Assembly (NCBI GenBank): GCA_002699085.1
Contig: PAAR01000030.1
Coordinates: 1 to 39,562 of the forward strand
From: Micavibrio sp.
GTDB lineage: Bacteria > Pseudomonadota > Alphaproteobacteria > Micavibrionales > UBA9664
Direction of reading: 5' to 3'
Length of the DNA: 39,562 nucleotides
Below the pieces are notes generated by a model, which worked only from the letters and a program-made list of their open reading frames with translations, made no database searches and was not told the origin of the DNA. A program made the translations under genes and the position numbers. Shown here piece by piece: positions 1-11,463 of this stretch (its first letter is position 1; each line of letters starts with the position of its first letter).

Positions 1-1899
<1,899 letters not shown>

Positions 1900-2228
1900 T
1901 CTCATGCACAGAGATAAAATCACTTTTATCAACTGTCATGAAAGAGTTTTTTTAAATTTTGAGAATTTTAAAACAATGTTTTAAAACTCCAGCAAAATTG
2001 AATTGGATTAGATGTTTTTTCGCTCTCTAAAAAATTAAAGAACGGAAAAACTCCGTTATGATAATATCTCGGCTGATAGTTGAGATATTATCGTTGGTGT
2101 CTAATTCATTCAAATCTATTCACGATGTCAAAGGACATTTTGGAAGAAGTTATCCAAACCACATTTCTTATAAATAAGAAAAGGGAAATCTATTCACTTC
2201 ACATTTTGTATCATCATTATTTAATCGA
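1900..2228 (-). other. tRNA-Ala to 23S spacer with hairpins and a boxA-like site
   Basis: There is no gene in these 329 bases. On the minus strand I see a perfect 11-bp inverted repeat (arms 2060-2070 and 2082-2092). I also see a 6-bp hairpin (2041-2046 with 2052-2057), a boxA-like GTTCTTTAA next to it (about 2034-2042), and a 7-bp hairpin (1913-1919 with 1924-1930) close to the 23S 5' end. boxA elements recruit Nus factors that prevent early termination of rRNA transcription. The hairpins probably serve rRNA processing. The 23S 3' flank is outside the window, so the processing stem cannot be tested. Confidence 0.55.
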
Positions 2229-2304
2229 TGGTGGACCCTATCGGACTCGAACCGACCACCTCCTGAATGCAAATCAGGCGCTCTACCAGATGAGCTAAGG
2301 GCCC
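2229..2304 (-). tRNA. tRNA-Ala (anticodon TGC)
   Basis: The minus strand folds as a 76-base cloverleaf. The acceptor GGGCCCT pairs with AGGGTCC, the anticodon loop is CTGATTTGCATTCAG with TGC at its centre, the T arm contains GGTTCGAGTCC, and CCA is encoded at the 3' end. It is the standard second tRNA of alphaproteobacterial rRNA spacers. Confidence 0.98.
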
Positions 2305-2320
2305 TTTGATTTTTAGTAAA

Positions 2321-4147
<1,827 letters not shown>

Positions 4148-4368
4148 CCAAAAATACAATGTCCAAGAACCGCGCATCAACAATAAAAGCCTAAGCAAAC
4201 ATTGTCTCCGCTTAACGTATCCGAAGATACAGTCTCATTAATAAAAACGAATGCACACATATAAACATGACTTGTTTAAAAAGCAAGCCTAAAATGGCAT
4301 TTATTTTTATATTTTTAATGATCAGACTTACATCAAATTTGAAGCAGTCTCCGCTCACCGAGATGCGC

Positions 4369-4398
4369 TTTATAGAACGAACAGCATCGCCGTGTCAA
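4369..4398 (-). promoter_or_regulatory. Promoter of the rRNA operon
   Basis: On the minus strand TTGACA (4398-4393) is followed after 18 bases by TATAAA (4374-4369). The -35 box is a perfect consensus match, and A/T-rich DNA lies just upstream, as an UP element would. It is the best promoter in the region ahead of 16S. No other gene could be its target. Confidence 0.75.
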
Positions 4399-4525
4399 AC
4401 ATAAAAACGCAAAAAAATGAAAAAAAAGTAAATTATTTTCACGATCCTTGAATCTACTAGGCTTTTATTAAAATTTACTTAACCAAATAATAGACTTTTT
4501 TTCTAAACACGATAGGCTTCTAACT

Positions 4526-5095
4526 ATGGAATACTGGACATTTGGATATGGGTCTCTCGTCAATCAAAGCACATGGGACGATACCAAGATAACTAAAAAG
4601 GCCACTCTCAATGGATGGCAAAGAGAATGGCGACACAATCTCGAGCCAGACACTTATGCGCACCAAACAGCCCTTACGATCAGCCAACACTCCAATCAAC
4701 AAATAGACGGCATCCTTGCCAAAGTGAATGAATATGACCTAATTTACCTAAAAGAGCGCGAAAAGAATTACGAAATACATTATCTTGAGCACACTCAGTT
4801 CATCGACCTCAATATAGATGGACAAATTTTCACACATATATCAAAGCCCGAGAATCATGGATGGGCAAGCAACCAACACCCTATTTGTCAAAGTTATATA
4901 GACGTTGTCACCCATGGCTATTACAAGACATTTGGCTTGGATGGTCTTAGACGCTTCATGGAAACCACAATAGGGTGGAACCTACCTATTCTAAATGACC
5001 GAGAGAATCCTCAATATCCTCGTGCTCAAAAAATTAACCAAAGCTTCCTAGACAAAGTAGATATACTTATAAAAGAAGCCGCCGCGGCTGTTTAA
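4526..5095 (+). CDS. Gamma-glutamylcyclotransferase-like protein
   Basis: This 189-residue protein has the signature of the gamma-glutamylcyclotransferase/ChaC fold. GYGSL lies at residues 7-11, the loop that holds the gamma-glutamyl group, and LKEREKNY at 75-82 supplies the likely catalytic glutamate (E79). The family releases 5-oxoproline from gamma-glutamyl peptides, including glutathione. It has no signal peptide, so it should be cytoplasmic. Its 3' end overlaps the convergent glutamate-cysteine-ligase-like gene by 29 bases, so genes that could make and break gamma-glutamyl compounds sit tail to tail. No clear Shine-Dalgarno precedes the ATG. The substrate (glutathione, another gamma-glutamyl amine or a peptide) cannot be read from the sequence. 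Confidence 0.75.
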   Translation: MEYWTFGYGSLVNQSTWDDTKITKKATLNGWQREWRHNLEPDTYAHQTALTISQHSNQQIDGILAKVNEYDLIYLKEREKNYEIHYLEHTQFIDLNIDGQIFTHISKPENHGWASNQHPICQSYIDVVTHGYYKTFGLDGLRRFMETTIGWNLPILNDRENPQYPRAQKINQSFLDKVDILIKEAAAAV

Positions 5096-6287
5096 ACACT
5101 TTCAAAGCTTCACCTTGATATTGACCATAATGCAAATCCATAAATTGCGTCATCACGCACAATAAAGACTTCGCCATATCTCTGAAAGCATACCCTTGTG
5201 CCGTTGTATTTTTAAACCTTTGCCCATTATGATTGATCGCTATCTCTAAGTCTTTATGTAGCATATCAACAATATTTATAGCACCTCGATCATATCCATA
5301 AGCTAACAAGAAATTCTCAAGCATTTTTCGTCCACATACATCAGACAAGATTAAAGCAACGAAGACCATAAAGTCATGCTGATATGTGCCTCGATCTGCC
5401 ATGCGTATTTCAACCCTATGCCCCATAACATCACCTTGCTTATCCTTAATCGCCGCAAGTTTAACGTCATTATATTGCATCTTCTCTATCATGAAAAAAT
5501 TATCAGCTGTTTGAAGTGCCTCTGGCAGCATAGAAAAGCTCTCTCTATCCGGATTTTCAAAAACCTGTGCCTCTCCCGTCGCATCCATAAACATCATCGC
5601 TGGCACCGACTTAATGTGTTCAACATGTTTATTAATAAGCTCCTGTCCATTTTGAGCGGCAAAGAAATAGTCTTGAATATCTGTTCTTTTCCCCTGCCCA
5701 TGTCGGCGATAGGCCATCATATGTTTGCTTTGATGAGATGAATTCTCCGTTAACATCGTTAAAATTGGAATTAGCATACTCGCCAACTGACAGATTTCTA
5801 ACGCCTCATCCAGTGTTTCAAAACCCAAAGACACATGGATACCTGTGGTCATAACACAATGTTCAACGATTCTTTCTTTATTCAATTTTTGTAAGTGTCT
5901 TAACAAACCGTCCGCTCTTGGGTGTCGTATGCGCAAAGCAAGGGCATCCTGTAGCGTAAGAGCAGGAAAGAATGGCAGCGCATATAATATATACCCCAGA
6001 TTATTTGCTACCGTCTGCATTCGCTGATTAGACTCTGCATTCTCAGCAAACAACAATTTTAGGTCACCTGGCTCATAAGCATCTGTCTTTGTTTCGAACA
6101 CACCTGCGAAAATCTCTCGGCTATGGTCAATTTTTTCTTTGAATAGCATCTGTGCAAATTCTTCAGTCGCTCTTACTGAAAGTGGTCGCCCGATAGCATC
6201 CGCAATAAGATGCTCTGTTTCTGTACCGATTTTACGGCCCATTGGCTTGTATGTATTTAGAATAGTGTTTTGTATATCTTTTTTCAT
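5067..6287 (-). CDS. Glutamate-cysteine ligase-like protein (GCS2 family)
   Basis: This 406-residue protein has the pattern of the GCS2 carboxylate-amine ligase family. GTETEH (21-26) carries the paired glutamates that bind ATP and metal, TTGIHVSLG (147-155) carries the family histidine, YRRHGQG lies near 193-199 and HRVEIR at 290-295. Family members join glutamate to an amine using ATP, and the best known product is gamma-glutamylcysteine, the first step of glutathione synthesis. Length fits YbdK-type enzymes better than classical GshA, so the exact amine is uncertain. AAGGA seven bases before the ATG supports the start. The 3' end overlaps the cyclotransferase-like gene. No glutathione synthetase is present in the window. 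Confidence 0.65.
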   Translation of the reverse strand: MKKDIQNTILNTYKPMGRKIGTETEHLIADAIGRPLSVRATEEFAQMLFKEKIDHSREIFAGVFETKTDAYEPGDLKLLFAENAESNQRMQTVANNLGYILYALPFFPALTLQDALALRIRHPRADGLLRHLQKLNKERIVEHCVMTTGIHVSLGFETLDEALEICQLASMLIPILTMLTENSSHQSKHMMAYRRHGQGKRTDIQDYFFAAQNGQELINKHVEHIKSVPAMMFMDATGEAQVFENPDRESFSMLPEALQTADNFFMIEKMQYNDVKLAAIKDKQGDVMGHRVEIRMADRGTYQHDFMVFVALILSDVCGRKMLENFLLAYGYDRGAINIVDMLHKDLEIAINHNGQRFKNTTAQGYAFRDMAKSLLCVMTQFMDLHYGQYQGEALKVFKQPRRLLL

Positions 6288-6542
6288 TGTCTTTTCCTTG
6301 CGCTATAAGCTCGCCGAAAAAGAAAAATCAATAAATAAGGATCATAACATCACCATACGCCGCTTTTCTCTTCCAGCGGCATAGCAATTTCATTGTTTAC
6401 TATATATATGTGAGAAGTCGTGCCGCTTGTTTAAAAGCGCCACCACCAAAATGAACAGATTTGTATTACTGTGTTATTCATATAAAACATTTAAATGATA
6501 AATTAAAAAATAGTCAAATAGGTTTTTGTGAACTCTAGCCTA
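6288..6542. other. Gene-free A/T-rich stretch
   Basis: These 255 bases lie between two minus-strand genes. I see no supported reading frame or RNA gene. The promoter of the GCS2-like gene probably lies here, but I could not pick one convincing -35/-10 pair. There is also no good intrinsic terminator for the upstream 89-residue gene. Confidence 0.4.
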
Positions 6543-6812
6543 TTAGCTCGGAAACAAATTTAGGTCAACCGCCATATAAGGTACACCAGCACCAATAGCT
6601 ACCGCGCCTAGAGACGTTACAAAGACAGGTGCAACATTACGACCTACCGCTACAGCTGCTTTCGCTTTGTTACCATTCGTCTTTACTAAGACTGCTTCGT
6701 AGATATTTGACAGATCTTTTTTGAAAGCGCAATAAAATGCAACCATGCCCGCAACCGCAGGAACTATCGCTTTTGCTATATCAGCTAATGTAAAAGCTTG
6801 AACCAAATCCAT
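6543..6812 (-). CDS. Unknown small membrane protein, 89 residues
   Basis: I do not recognise this protein. It has two hydrophobic stretches, about residues 13-30 and 57-80, split by a basic, polar loop (VKTNGNKAKAAVAVGR, 43-58). This suggests a two-pass membrane protein or hairpin. The start is well supported by AGGAG ten bases before the ATG. That site lies inside one arm of a perfect 12-bp palindrome, and a good promoter overlaps the other arm, so expression is probably regulated. The upstream neighbour is the charged repeat protein on the same strand, 67 bases away. A partnership between the two is possible but unproven. Confidence 0.6.
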   Translation of the reverse strand: MDLVQAFTLADIAKAIVPAVAGMVAFYCAFKKDLSNIYEAVLVKTNGNKAKAAVAVGRNVAPVFVTSLGAVAIGAGVPYMAVDLNLFPS

Positions 6813-6846
6813 CTTATATCTCCTATAATCTTGTGAGATATAAGAT
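6811..6846 (-). promoter_or_regulatory. 12-bp palindrome over the ribosome binding site
   Basis: ATCTTATATCTC (6811-6822) and GAGATATAAGAT (6835-6846) are exact reverse complements separated by 12 bases. On the minus strand the downstream arm includes GGAG of the ribosome binding site and reaches the start codon of the 89-residue gene. The upstream arm overlaps the proposed -10 box. In DNA it could be an operator. In a transcript reading in from the 68-residue gene it would fold and hide the ribosome binding site. Confidence 0.65.
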
Positions 6847-6870
6847 AGCTTTATAATTATGTAAAGTCAA
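6842..6870 (-). promoter_or_regulatory. Promoter of the 89-residue gene
   Basis: On the minus strand TTGACT (6870-6865) and TATCTT (6847-6842) are separated by 17 bases. Transcription would start near 6835, giving a leader of about 23 bases that contains AGGAG. The -10 box lies inside the upstream arm of the palindrome. Confidence 0.55.
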
Positions 6871-6879
6871 TAAAATTAA

Positions 6880-7086
6880 TTAACGACGATCTTCTTCGGC
6901 ACGACGACGTGCTTCTTCATCTCTACGACGCTGATCTTCTTCGGCACGACGACGTGCTTCTTCATCTCTACGACGCTGATCTTCTTCGGCACGACGTCGC
7001 GCCTCTTCATCCCTACGCTCCTGATCCAAACGAGCCTGCTCATCTCTACGTTGTTGATCTAATCTAGCCTGTTCATCGCGATCCAT
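6880..7086 (-). CDS. Charged coiled-coil repeat protein, 68 residues
   Basis: Nearly every residue is Arg, Glu, Asp, Gln or Ala. The C-terminal part is three copies of a 15-residue unit, RRRDEEARRRAEEDQ with minor changes. The N-terminal part holds shorter related units (DEQARLDQ and DEQARLDQE). This should form one long, highly charged helix or coiled coil, perhaps a spacer or an RNA-, DNA- or membrane-associated rod. No family can be named. AGGAG just before the ATG gives a strong start. It is divergent from rfbB, with 47 bases between the two start codons. Low-complexity proteins of this kind attract false matches, so similarity searches need composition correction. Confidence 0.6.
   Translation of the reverse strand: MDRDEQARLDQQRRDEQARLDQERRDEEARRRAEEDQRRRDEEARRRAEEDQRRRDEEARRRAEEDRR
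6889..7023 (-). repeat. 45-bp tandem repeat, three copies
   Basis: Units run 6889-6933, 6934-6978 and 6979-7023. The first two are identical over all 45 bases and the third differs at a few positions. They encode the 15-residue repeat of the charged protein. The identity of two units at DNA level suggests recent duplication or continuing copy-number change by strand slippage, which would lengthen or shorten the protein in frame. Confidence 0.9.
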
Positions 7087-7133
7087 AATATTCTCCTCTT
7101 CTTATACAATTGATATTACCTTAATATAAGCAA

Positions 7134-8129
7134 ATGAATAACAAAAAACAAATTTTAGTGACAGGCGGCGCTGGGTTTGTTGGCTCGCACTTAGCTGAAC
7201 ATCTCATAAAGGCTGGCCATAAAATCACCATTCTTGACGCTCTTACTTATGCGGGCAACCTTGATAATTTGACCTCAATCATCGATTCTCCAAATCTTAC
7301 ATTCATAAAGGGCAATATATGTGATACGTCTCTGGTCAAACAAATCTTAGAAAAACATCATATTGATATAATTTTCCATTTAGCCGCAGAAAGCCATGTA
7401 GATCGCTCTATCCAAAGCCCTTCGATCTTTGTCCAAACTAATATTTTAGGCACCCAAAGTCTGCTGGAAGCCAGCCTTGAACATTACCCTTCACAAAAAC
7501 ACTTCCGTTTCATTCATATCTCAACAGATGAAGTCTTTGGCAGTCTTAATGAAACAGATATGCCCTTTACCGAGAACAGTCCCTATCATCCAAACTCTCC
7601 TTACGCCGCCAGCAAAGCAGCTGCAGACCATCTGGTGATGAGCTATCACCATACCTACGGCCTGCCTATGAATATCAGCTATTGCACCAATAATTACGGC
7701 ACACGACAACATAGAGAGAAATTTATACCAACAATCATCCATACAGCCCTGTCAGAGCAGCCCATTCCCATTTACGGCAATGGTCAACAGATCAGAGACT
7801 GGATCCATGTAGAAGACCACTGTCGAGGGCTCTTAGCGATTATGGAGAAAGGAAAGATAGGTGAGCGTTATGGATTCAGTGGCCATAATGAATGGCACAA
7901 TATCGATCTAACACATTTGATTTGTGACTTACTAGACACACATAAACCACGTAGTAATGGGAAATCTTATAAAGATCTCATCAGTTTTGTTGAAGATCGT
8001 AAAGGACACGATACGCGCTATGCCTTTGATAGTAAGAAAGCAAAGAAAGAGCTAGGGGTTGAGCCAAAAGTCAGATTCAATCAAGCACTAGAACAAGTTT
8101 TATTAGACAGCTATAATAAGTTTCGATAA
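7134..8129 (+). CDS. rfbB: dTDP-glucose 4,6-dehydratase
   Basis: This 331-residue short-chain dehydrogenase/reductase converts dTDP-glucose to dTDP-4-keto-6-deoxyglucose, the entry point to rhamnose and other deoxysugars. The NAD-binding GGAGFVG lies at residues 11-17. The TDE motif at 131-133 (STDEVFGS) supplies the dehydratase acid/base pair, and Y157-K161 (YAASK) is the catalytic pair. NNYGTRQHREKFIP and RDWIHVEDH are further family stretches. Length is close to normal. The partner genes rfbA, rfbC and rfbD are not in the window. It probably starts an operon with the methyltransferase and ELM1-like genes. No Shine-Dalgarno is visible, and a TAATAT box ends seven bases before the ATG. Confidence 0.88.
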   Translation: MNNKKQILVTGGAGFVGSHLAEHLIKAGHKITILDALTYAGNLDNLTSIIDSPNLTFIKGNICDTSLVKQILEKHHIDIIFHLAAESHVDRSIQSPSIFVQTNILGTQSLLEASLEHYPSQKHFRFIHISTDEVFGSLNETDMPFTENSPYHPNSPYAASKAAADHLVMSYHHTYGLPMNISYCTNNYGTRQHREKFIPTIIHTALSEQPIPIYGNGQQIRDWIHVEDHCRGLLAIMEKGKIGERYGFSGHNEWHNIDLTHLICDLLDTHKPRSNGKSYKDLISFVEDRKGHDTRYAFDSKKAKKELGVEPKVRFNQALEQVLLDSYNKFR

Positions 8130-8171
8130 AACATTTTAGCTAAGATAATAAAACAATTGGAAAATATCATT

Positions 8172-8774
8172 ATGGTTGGTAATCAAACGCTGATTAAAGA
8201 ATACGAAACAATACATGCATCAACTTCTTGGGGAGGTACATCTGTTAAAAACTTGCGCTTTATTAAGCCGCTGGTAGATATTTGTAATCCGAAATCCATC
8301 ATTGACTACGGCTGCGGTAAAAGTCCTCTACTTGACAATTTAAGTCTCGACGCTTCTGTTGAAAAAGTACGTTATGATCCAGCTATTCCAGAATACAGTA
8401 AAGTAGAGAACAAAAAAAACGACCTATTAGTAAATTTTGATGTGCTTGAACATATTGAAGAGGAAGATATTGATGATGTTTTACGACACATGGCTTCTTT
8501 ATCGAAAAAAGCGATCGTCGTGATTGACATTAAGCCTGCAGAATTAACGCTTTCTGATGGTAGAAATGCCCATGTCACACTTAAACCGCGAGAGTGGTGG
8601 GAAGCTAAACTGACACCTCATTTTGGAAAGCTTTACCCTGTCAAAACCAAAAGAAGTGGCCGTATAGGCTTTAGAAACTTCTCTTTGAGCCTTGCTGAAA
8701 AAATTACATTTTATGCCTTACGCATAAAAGAGACACTAAAATATTACTTATTTAAACTGAAACAAAAACTGTAA
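8172..8774 (+). CDS. Class I SAM-dependent methyltransferase
   Basis: This protein of about 200 residues has the Rossmann motif I IIDYGCGKS near its N terminus, followed by FDVLEHIEEEDID, the usual motif IV region of small-molecule methyltransferases. A basic C-terminal tail (ALRIKETLKYYLFKLKQKL) could be an amphipathic membrane-binding helix. I chose the ATG at 8172; a TTG at 8157 would add five residues without a better ribosome site. It lies 42 bases after rfbB and 13 before the ELM1-like gene, so it may methylate a sugar or lipid-linked intermediate of surface polysaccharide synthesis. The substrate is unknown. Confidence 0.75.
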   Translation: MVGNQTLIKEYETIHASTSWGGTSVKNLRFIKPLVDICNPKSIIDYGCGKSPLLDNLSLDASVEKVRYDPAIPEYSKVENKKNDLLVNFDVLEHIEEEDIDDVLRHMASLSKKAIVVIDIKPAELTLSDGRNAHVTLKPREWWEAKLTPHFGKLYPVKTKRSGRIGFRNFSLSLAEKITFYALRIKETLKYYLFKLKQKL

Positions 8775-8787
8775 AGAGACACAGATT

Positions 8788-9768
8788 TTGAACATCACCA
8801 TTTTACAAGATGATAAGCCTGGGCATTTCAATCAATCAGAAGGCATATTACTTGCTTTATCCCGCCTTCAGGACGTCACTGTTGAGCGTGTAGAGCTGCA
8901 TAAAAAGCACTTATTACCTCAAAAATCACTCCGTTTTTTACTAAAAAGAAGACTTCTTAGTTTTCCCATTCTTTGGGCGCTTGCTTATAAAAACAAGTTG
9001 AAAGACATACCAAATTCCAAACTTATTATATCCGCAGGCGGAGACACGCTCCTAGGCAATGTAATTTTGGCAAAAACTATGAATGCAAAAAACATATTTG
9101 CTGGCTCAGTCAGAAGTATTTCGCCTTCACTTTTTTCAGCTATTTTAACACCCTATAGTGCCAACAAAGGCAAACAGAATCACATTATCTGCTTAAAACC
9201 CGCGCCTCTAATTTTACCTCCCATGAGTGAAAAAACGGCAAAGAATAAAAAAGTTGTAGTCCTTTTAGGCGGTCCTAGTGGTGACTATAGTTATGACATG
9301 GCCGAATGGGATACATTAATTTCATTTTTAGAAAATTACAGCAAGCACCAAACATACACGGTAGATGTTTTCACCTCAAGAAGAACACCTGATGCCTTAA
9401 TAGCTAAACTAGATACTTTAACGCACTCAATCCAGCTACATAAACATACTAGCACCAAAGTAGACATCGTCTTTAAAAACTGTATCGAAGCACATCATAT
9501 TTTTGTGACCGAAGATTCTACATCAATGATTACTGAAGCGATCGCTGCACAGCGTCCTGTCATAGCATTAAAGCCATCTAATTATAATAAAAACTCAAAC
9601 GACAACAGATATCTACAAGAACTTATAGGCCATAATTGGTTAAGAACAATTACCATTGCAACTTTAAATAAAGAAACGATAGACAGCGCTTTAAAAGAAA
9701 TTCAACCCATGAAAGAAAATCACTTAGACTTTCTTGCTGCAGCGCTTCAAGAAAAATTGGGACTCTAA
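8788..9768 (+). CDS. ELM1-like protein (DUF1022 family)
   Basis: This 326-residue protein opens with the family-typical QDDKPGHFNQSEGI. It also has the glycosyltransferase-like SAGGDT, LLGGPSGDYSYD and VTEDSTSMITEAIAAQRPVIAL. The last resembles the nucleotide-sugar-binding end of GT-B glycosyltransferases. The family is named after plant mitochondrial ELM1. Bacterial members often sit in lipopolysaccharide or capsule loci, and their activity is not well established. It starts with TTG, 13 bases after the methyltransferase stop. It is probably co-transcribed with rfbB and the methyltransferase. A glycosyltransferase role in surface polysaccharide assembly is inference. Confidence 0.75.
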   Translation: MNITILQDDKPGHFNQSEGILLALSRLQDVTVERVELHKKHLLPQKSLRFLLKRRLLSFPILWALAYKNKLKDIPNSKLIISAGGDTLLGNVILAKTMNAKNIFAGSVRSISPSLFSAILTPYSANKGKQNHIICLKPAPLILPPMSEKTAKNKKVVVLLGGPSGDYSYDMAEWDTLISFLENYSKHQTYTVDVFTSRRTPDALIAKLDTLTHSIQLHKHTSTKVDIVFKNCIEAHHIFVTEDSTSMITEAIAAQRPVIALKPSNYNKNSNDNRYLQELIGHNWLRTITIATLNKETIDSALKEIQPMKENHLDFLAAALQEKLGL

Positions 9769-9782
9769 CATTTTGTTTACTT

Positions 9783-9788
9783 TATAAT
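9783..9788 (+). promoter_or_regulatory. Possible -10 box for the phosphate transporter gene
   Basis: TATAAT at 9783-9788 matches the -10 consensus perfectly and lies 37 bases before the transporter ATG. I find no good -35 at 16-18 bases; TTGGGA at 9757-9762 is 20 bases away. Offered with low confidence. Confidence 0.35.
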
Positions 9789-9825
9789 CCTTGAAAAATG
9801 GCGCAAAGCAGATCAAAGTACATAA

Positions 9826-11463
9826 ATGAGCGTTACTCTTATTCTTCTCACCATCTTATCTGGAATCTGTCTTCTTCTTTGGGGCTTACGTACGGTGAAG
9901 CGTGCTTTCCTGCGTGGCTATGGCGCACAACTTCAGAAAACAATCGCTAAAGGCACAAAAAATCGTTTTCTCGCTTTCTTATCAGGGCTTGGCGTGACGA
10001 TGCTCTTACAAAGCTCAACGGCAACGGCGTTATTAACCGCATCCTTCGTAGGTCGAGGATTGATGGCTGCAAGCATGGGCATCGCCGTCATGTTAGGGGC
10101 GGACATAGGAACTGCTCTGGTCACACAACTTCTGTCATTCAAAATGAGCTGGCTTGCCCCACTTATGATTTCAACGGGTGTTATTCTTCATTTATCTTAT
10201 GATGAGGGCAGCCGCACGCGCTACCCAGCACGTATTATTTTAGGCCTTGGTTTCATGCTTACAGCATTAAATATCATCCATGAAGCCTCTGCCCATTTAG
10301 CAGATTCCGAAACACTACAATTAATTCTTAGCCCGCTACTACAAGAGCCTATATTAGCCATTTTAACAGCTTCTTTGCTGGCTTATATATTTCATTCAAG
10401 TCTTTCGGCCATCCTACTTTTTGCAGGTCTAGCCATGAATGGTGTCCTGCCACTTGAGCTTGCATTGATATTTGTGATTGGCGCCAATCTAGGTGGTGCG
10501 TTGATAGCGTTTGTCGCCATGTCCAAAGACACCGCCCAAGCACGGCTAATCCCACTCGCCAATATTCTGATGCGTGTCGTGATTGCGAGTCTCTCTATGT
10601 TTTTCATTCAAGACATACTGCGCCTTATTACCGAAATTGACACTTCCGTCATCCAAAAAGTAATTTTGGCGCATATAGGGTTCAATGCATCAGCCGTGAT
10701 CTTATTTTTACCCTTTGTTGGCTTTGTTGAGAAACTATGTACGAGACTACACCCAGTTACTGCACCAGCCAGTGAAAAACGGATCATGCCACGTCATTTG
10801 GATCGCAAAGCATTATCTACACCATCAATCGCCCTTTCTTGCGCAACACGCGAAACCTTGCACATGGCTGAAATTTTAGAGACCATGCTCAAAGATAGCT
10901 TTGAAGCGATCAGTACAGGGACAGAAGCTTTTATTCAGCAGGTTAAGGAAGAGGACGATATTCTTGATCGGATTTATGGCGAAACAAAGAACTACATCAT
11001 TCATCTAACCCGTGAAGAGCTAGATGATAAAGAAGCCACACGCTCCATGCATATTATGACCTTTGCTACTAATTTAGAGCATTGCGGTGACATTGTTGAT
11101 AAGAGCTTGATGGAGCTAGCTCGTAAAAAAATCCAAAACCGCGATCAATTCTCTGAAGAAGGCCTCGCAGAGATTAAAGCTTTTTACGAACGCATATTAG
11201 AAAGCTTACAATTAGCACAAAGCATCTTTCTTTCAGGCGATGACGATCTAGCACAACAACTTCTTGATGGTAAAAAATCATTGAAAAAGGCGGAAGCTGC
11301 CACCGCTCAAAAGCATTTTGAACGTCTACGTAAAGGCCTGCCACAAACCATTGCCACCAGCGAACTACATATGGATGTGATCCGTGACTATCGCCGCATC
11401 AATACGTATATCTCGGCCATTGCCTATTCAATTTTGGACAAAGCCGAAAACGCTCAAAGCTGA
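9826..11463 (+). CDS. Na/phosphate cotransporter with PhoU-like C terminus
   Basis: This 545-residue protein combines a membrane domain of the Na/Pi cotransporter family (about residues 1-310) with a helical PhoU-like domain (about 340-540). The first repeat has QSSTATALL at 62-70 and the second HSSLSAILL at 190-198. These correspond to the paired QSS motifs that bind sodium and phosphate; the second keeps the serines but has His in place of Gln. GADIGTALV and GANLGGALI follow the two motifs, as the inverted-repeat design predicts. It should import phosphate at the inner membrane. Its end overlaps the convergent gabD by 10 bases. Confidence 0.88.
   Translation: MSVTLILLTILSGICLLLWGLRTVKRAFLRGYGAQLQKTIAKGTKNRFLAFLSGLGVTMLLQSSTATALLTASFVGRGLMAASMGIAVMLGADIGTALVTQLLSFKMSWLAPLMISTGVILHLSYDEGSRTRYPARIILGLGFMLTALNIIHEASAHLADSETLQLILSPLLQEPILAILTASLLAYIFHSSLSAILLFAGLAMNGVLPLELALIFVIGANLGGALIAFVAMSKDTAQARLIPLANILMRVVIASLSMFFIQDILRLITEIDTSVIQKVILAHIGFNASAVILFLPFVGFVEKLCTRLHPVTAPASEKRIMPRHLDRKALSTPSIALSCATRETLHMAEILETMLKDSFEAISTGTEAFIQQVKEEDDILDRIYGETKNYIIHLTREELDDKEATRSMHIMTFATNLEHCGDIVDKSLMELARKKIQNRDQFSEEGLAEIKAFYERILESLQLAQSIFLSGDDDLAQQLLDGKKSLKKAEAATAQKHFERLRKGLPQTIATSELHMDVIRDYRRINTYISAIAYSILDKAENAQS

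Noticed and set aside
5376-6384. Plus-strand frames opposite the GCS2-like gene
   Set aside because: The minus-strand frame has clear family motifs and a ribosome site; the opposite frames have none.
6889-7023. CRISPR-like array
   Set aside because: The repeats are directly adjacent without spacers, and they encode an in-frame protein repeat.
8157-8171. Upstream TTG start for the methyltransferase
   Set aside because: It adds only five residues and has no better ribosome site than the ATG at 8172.
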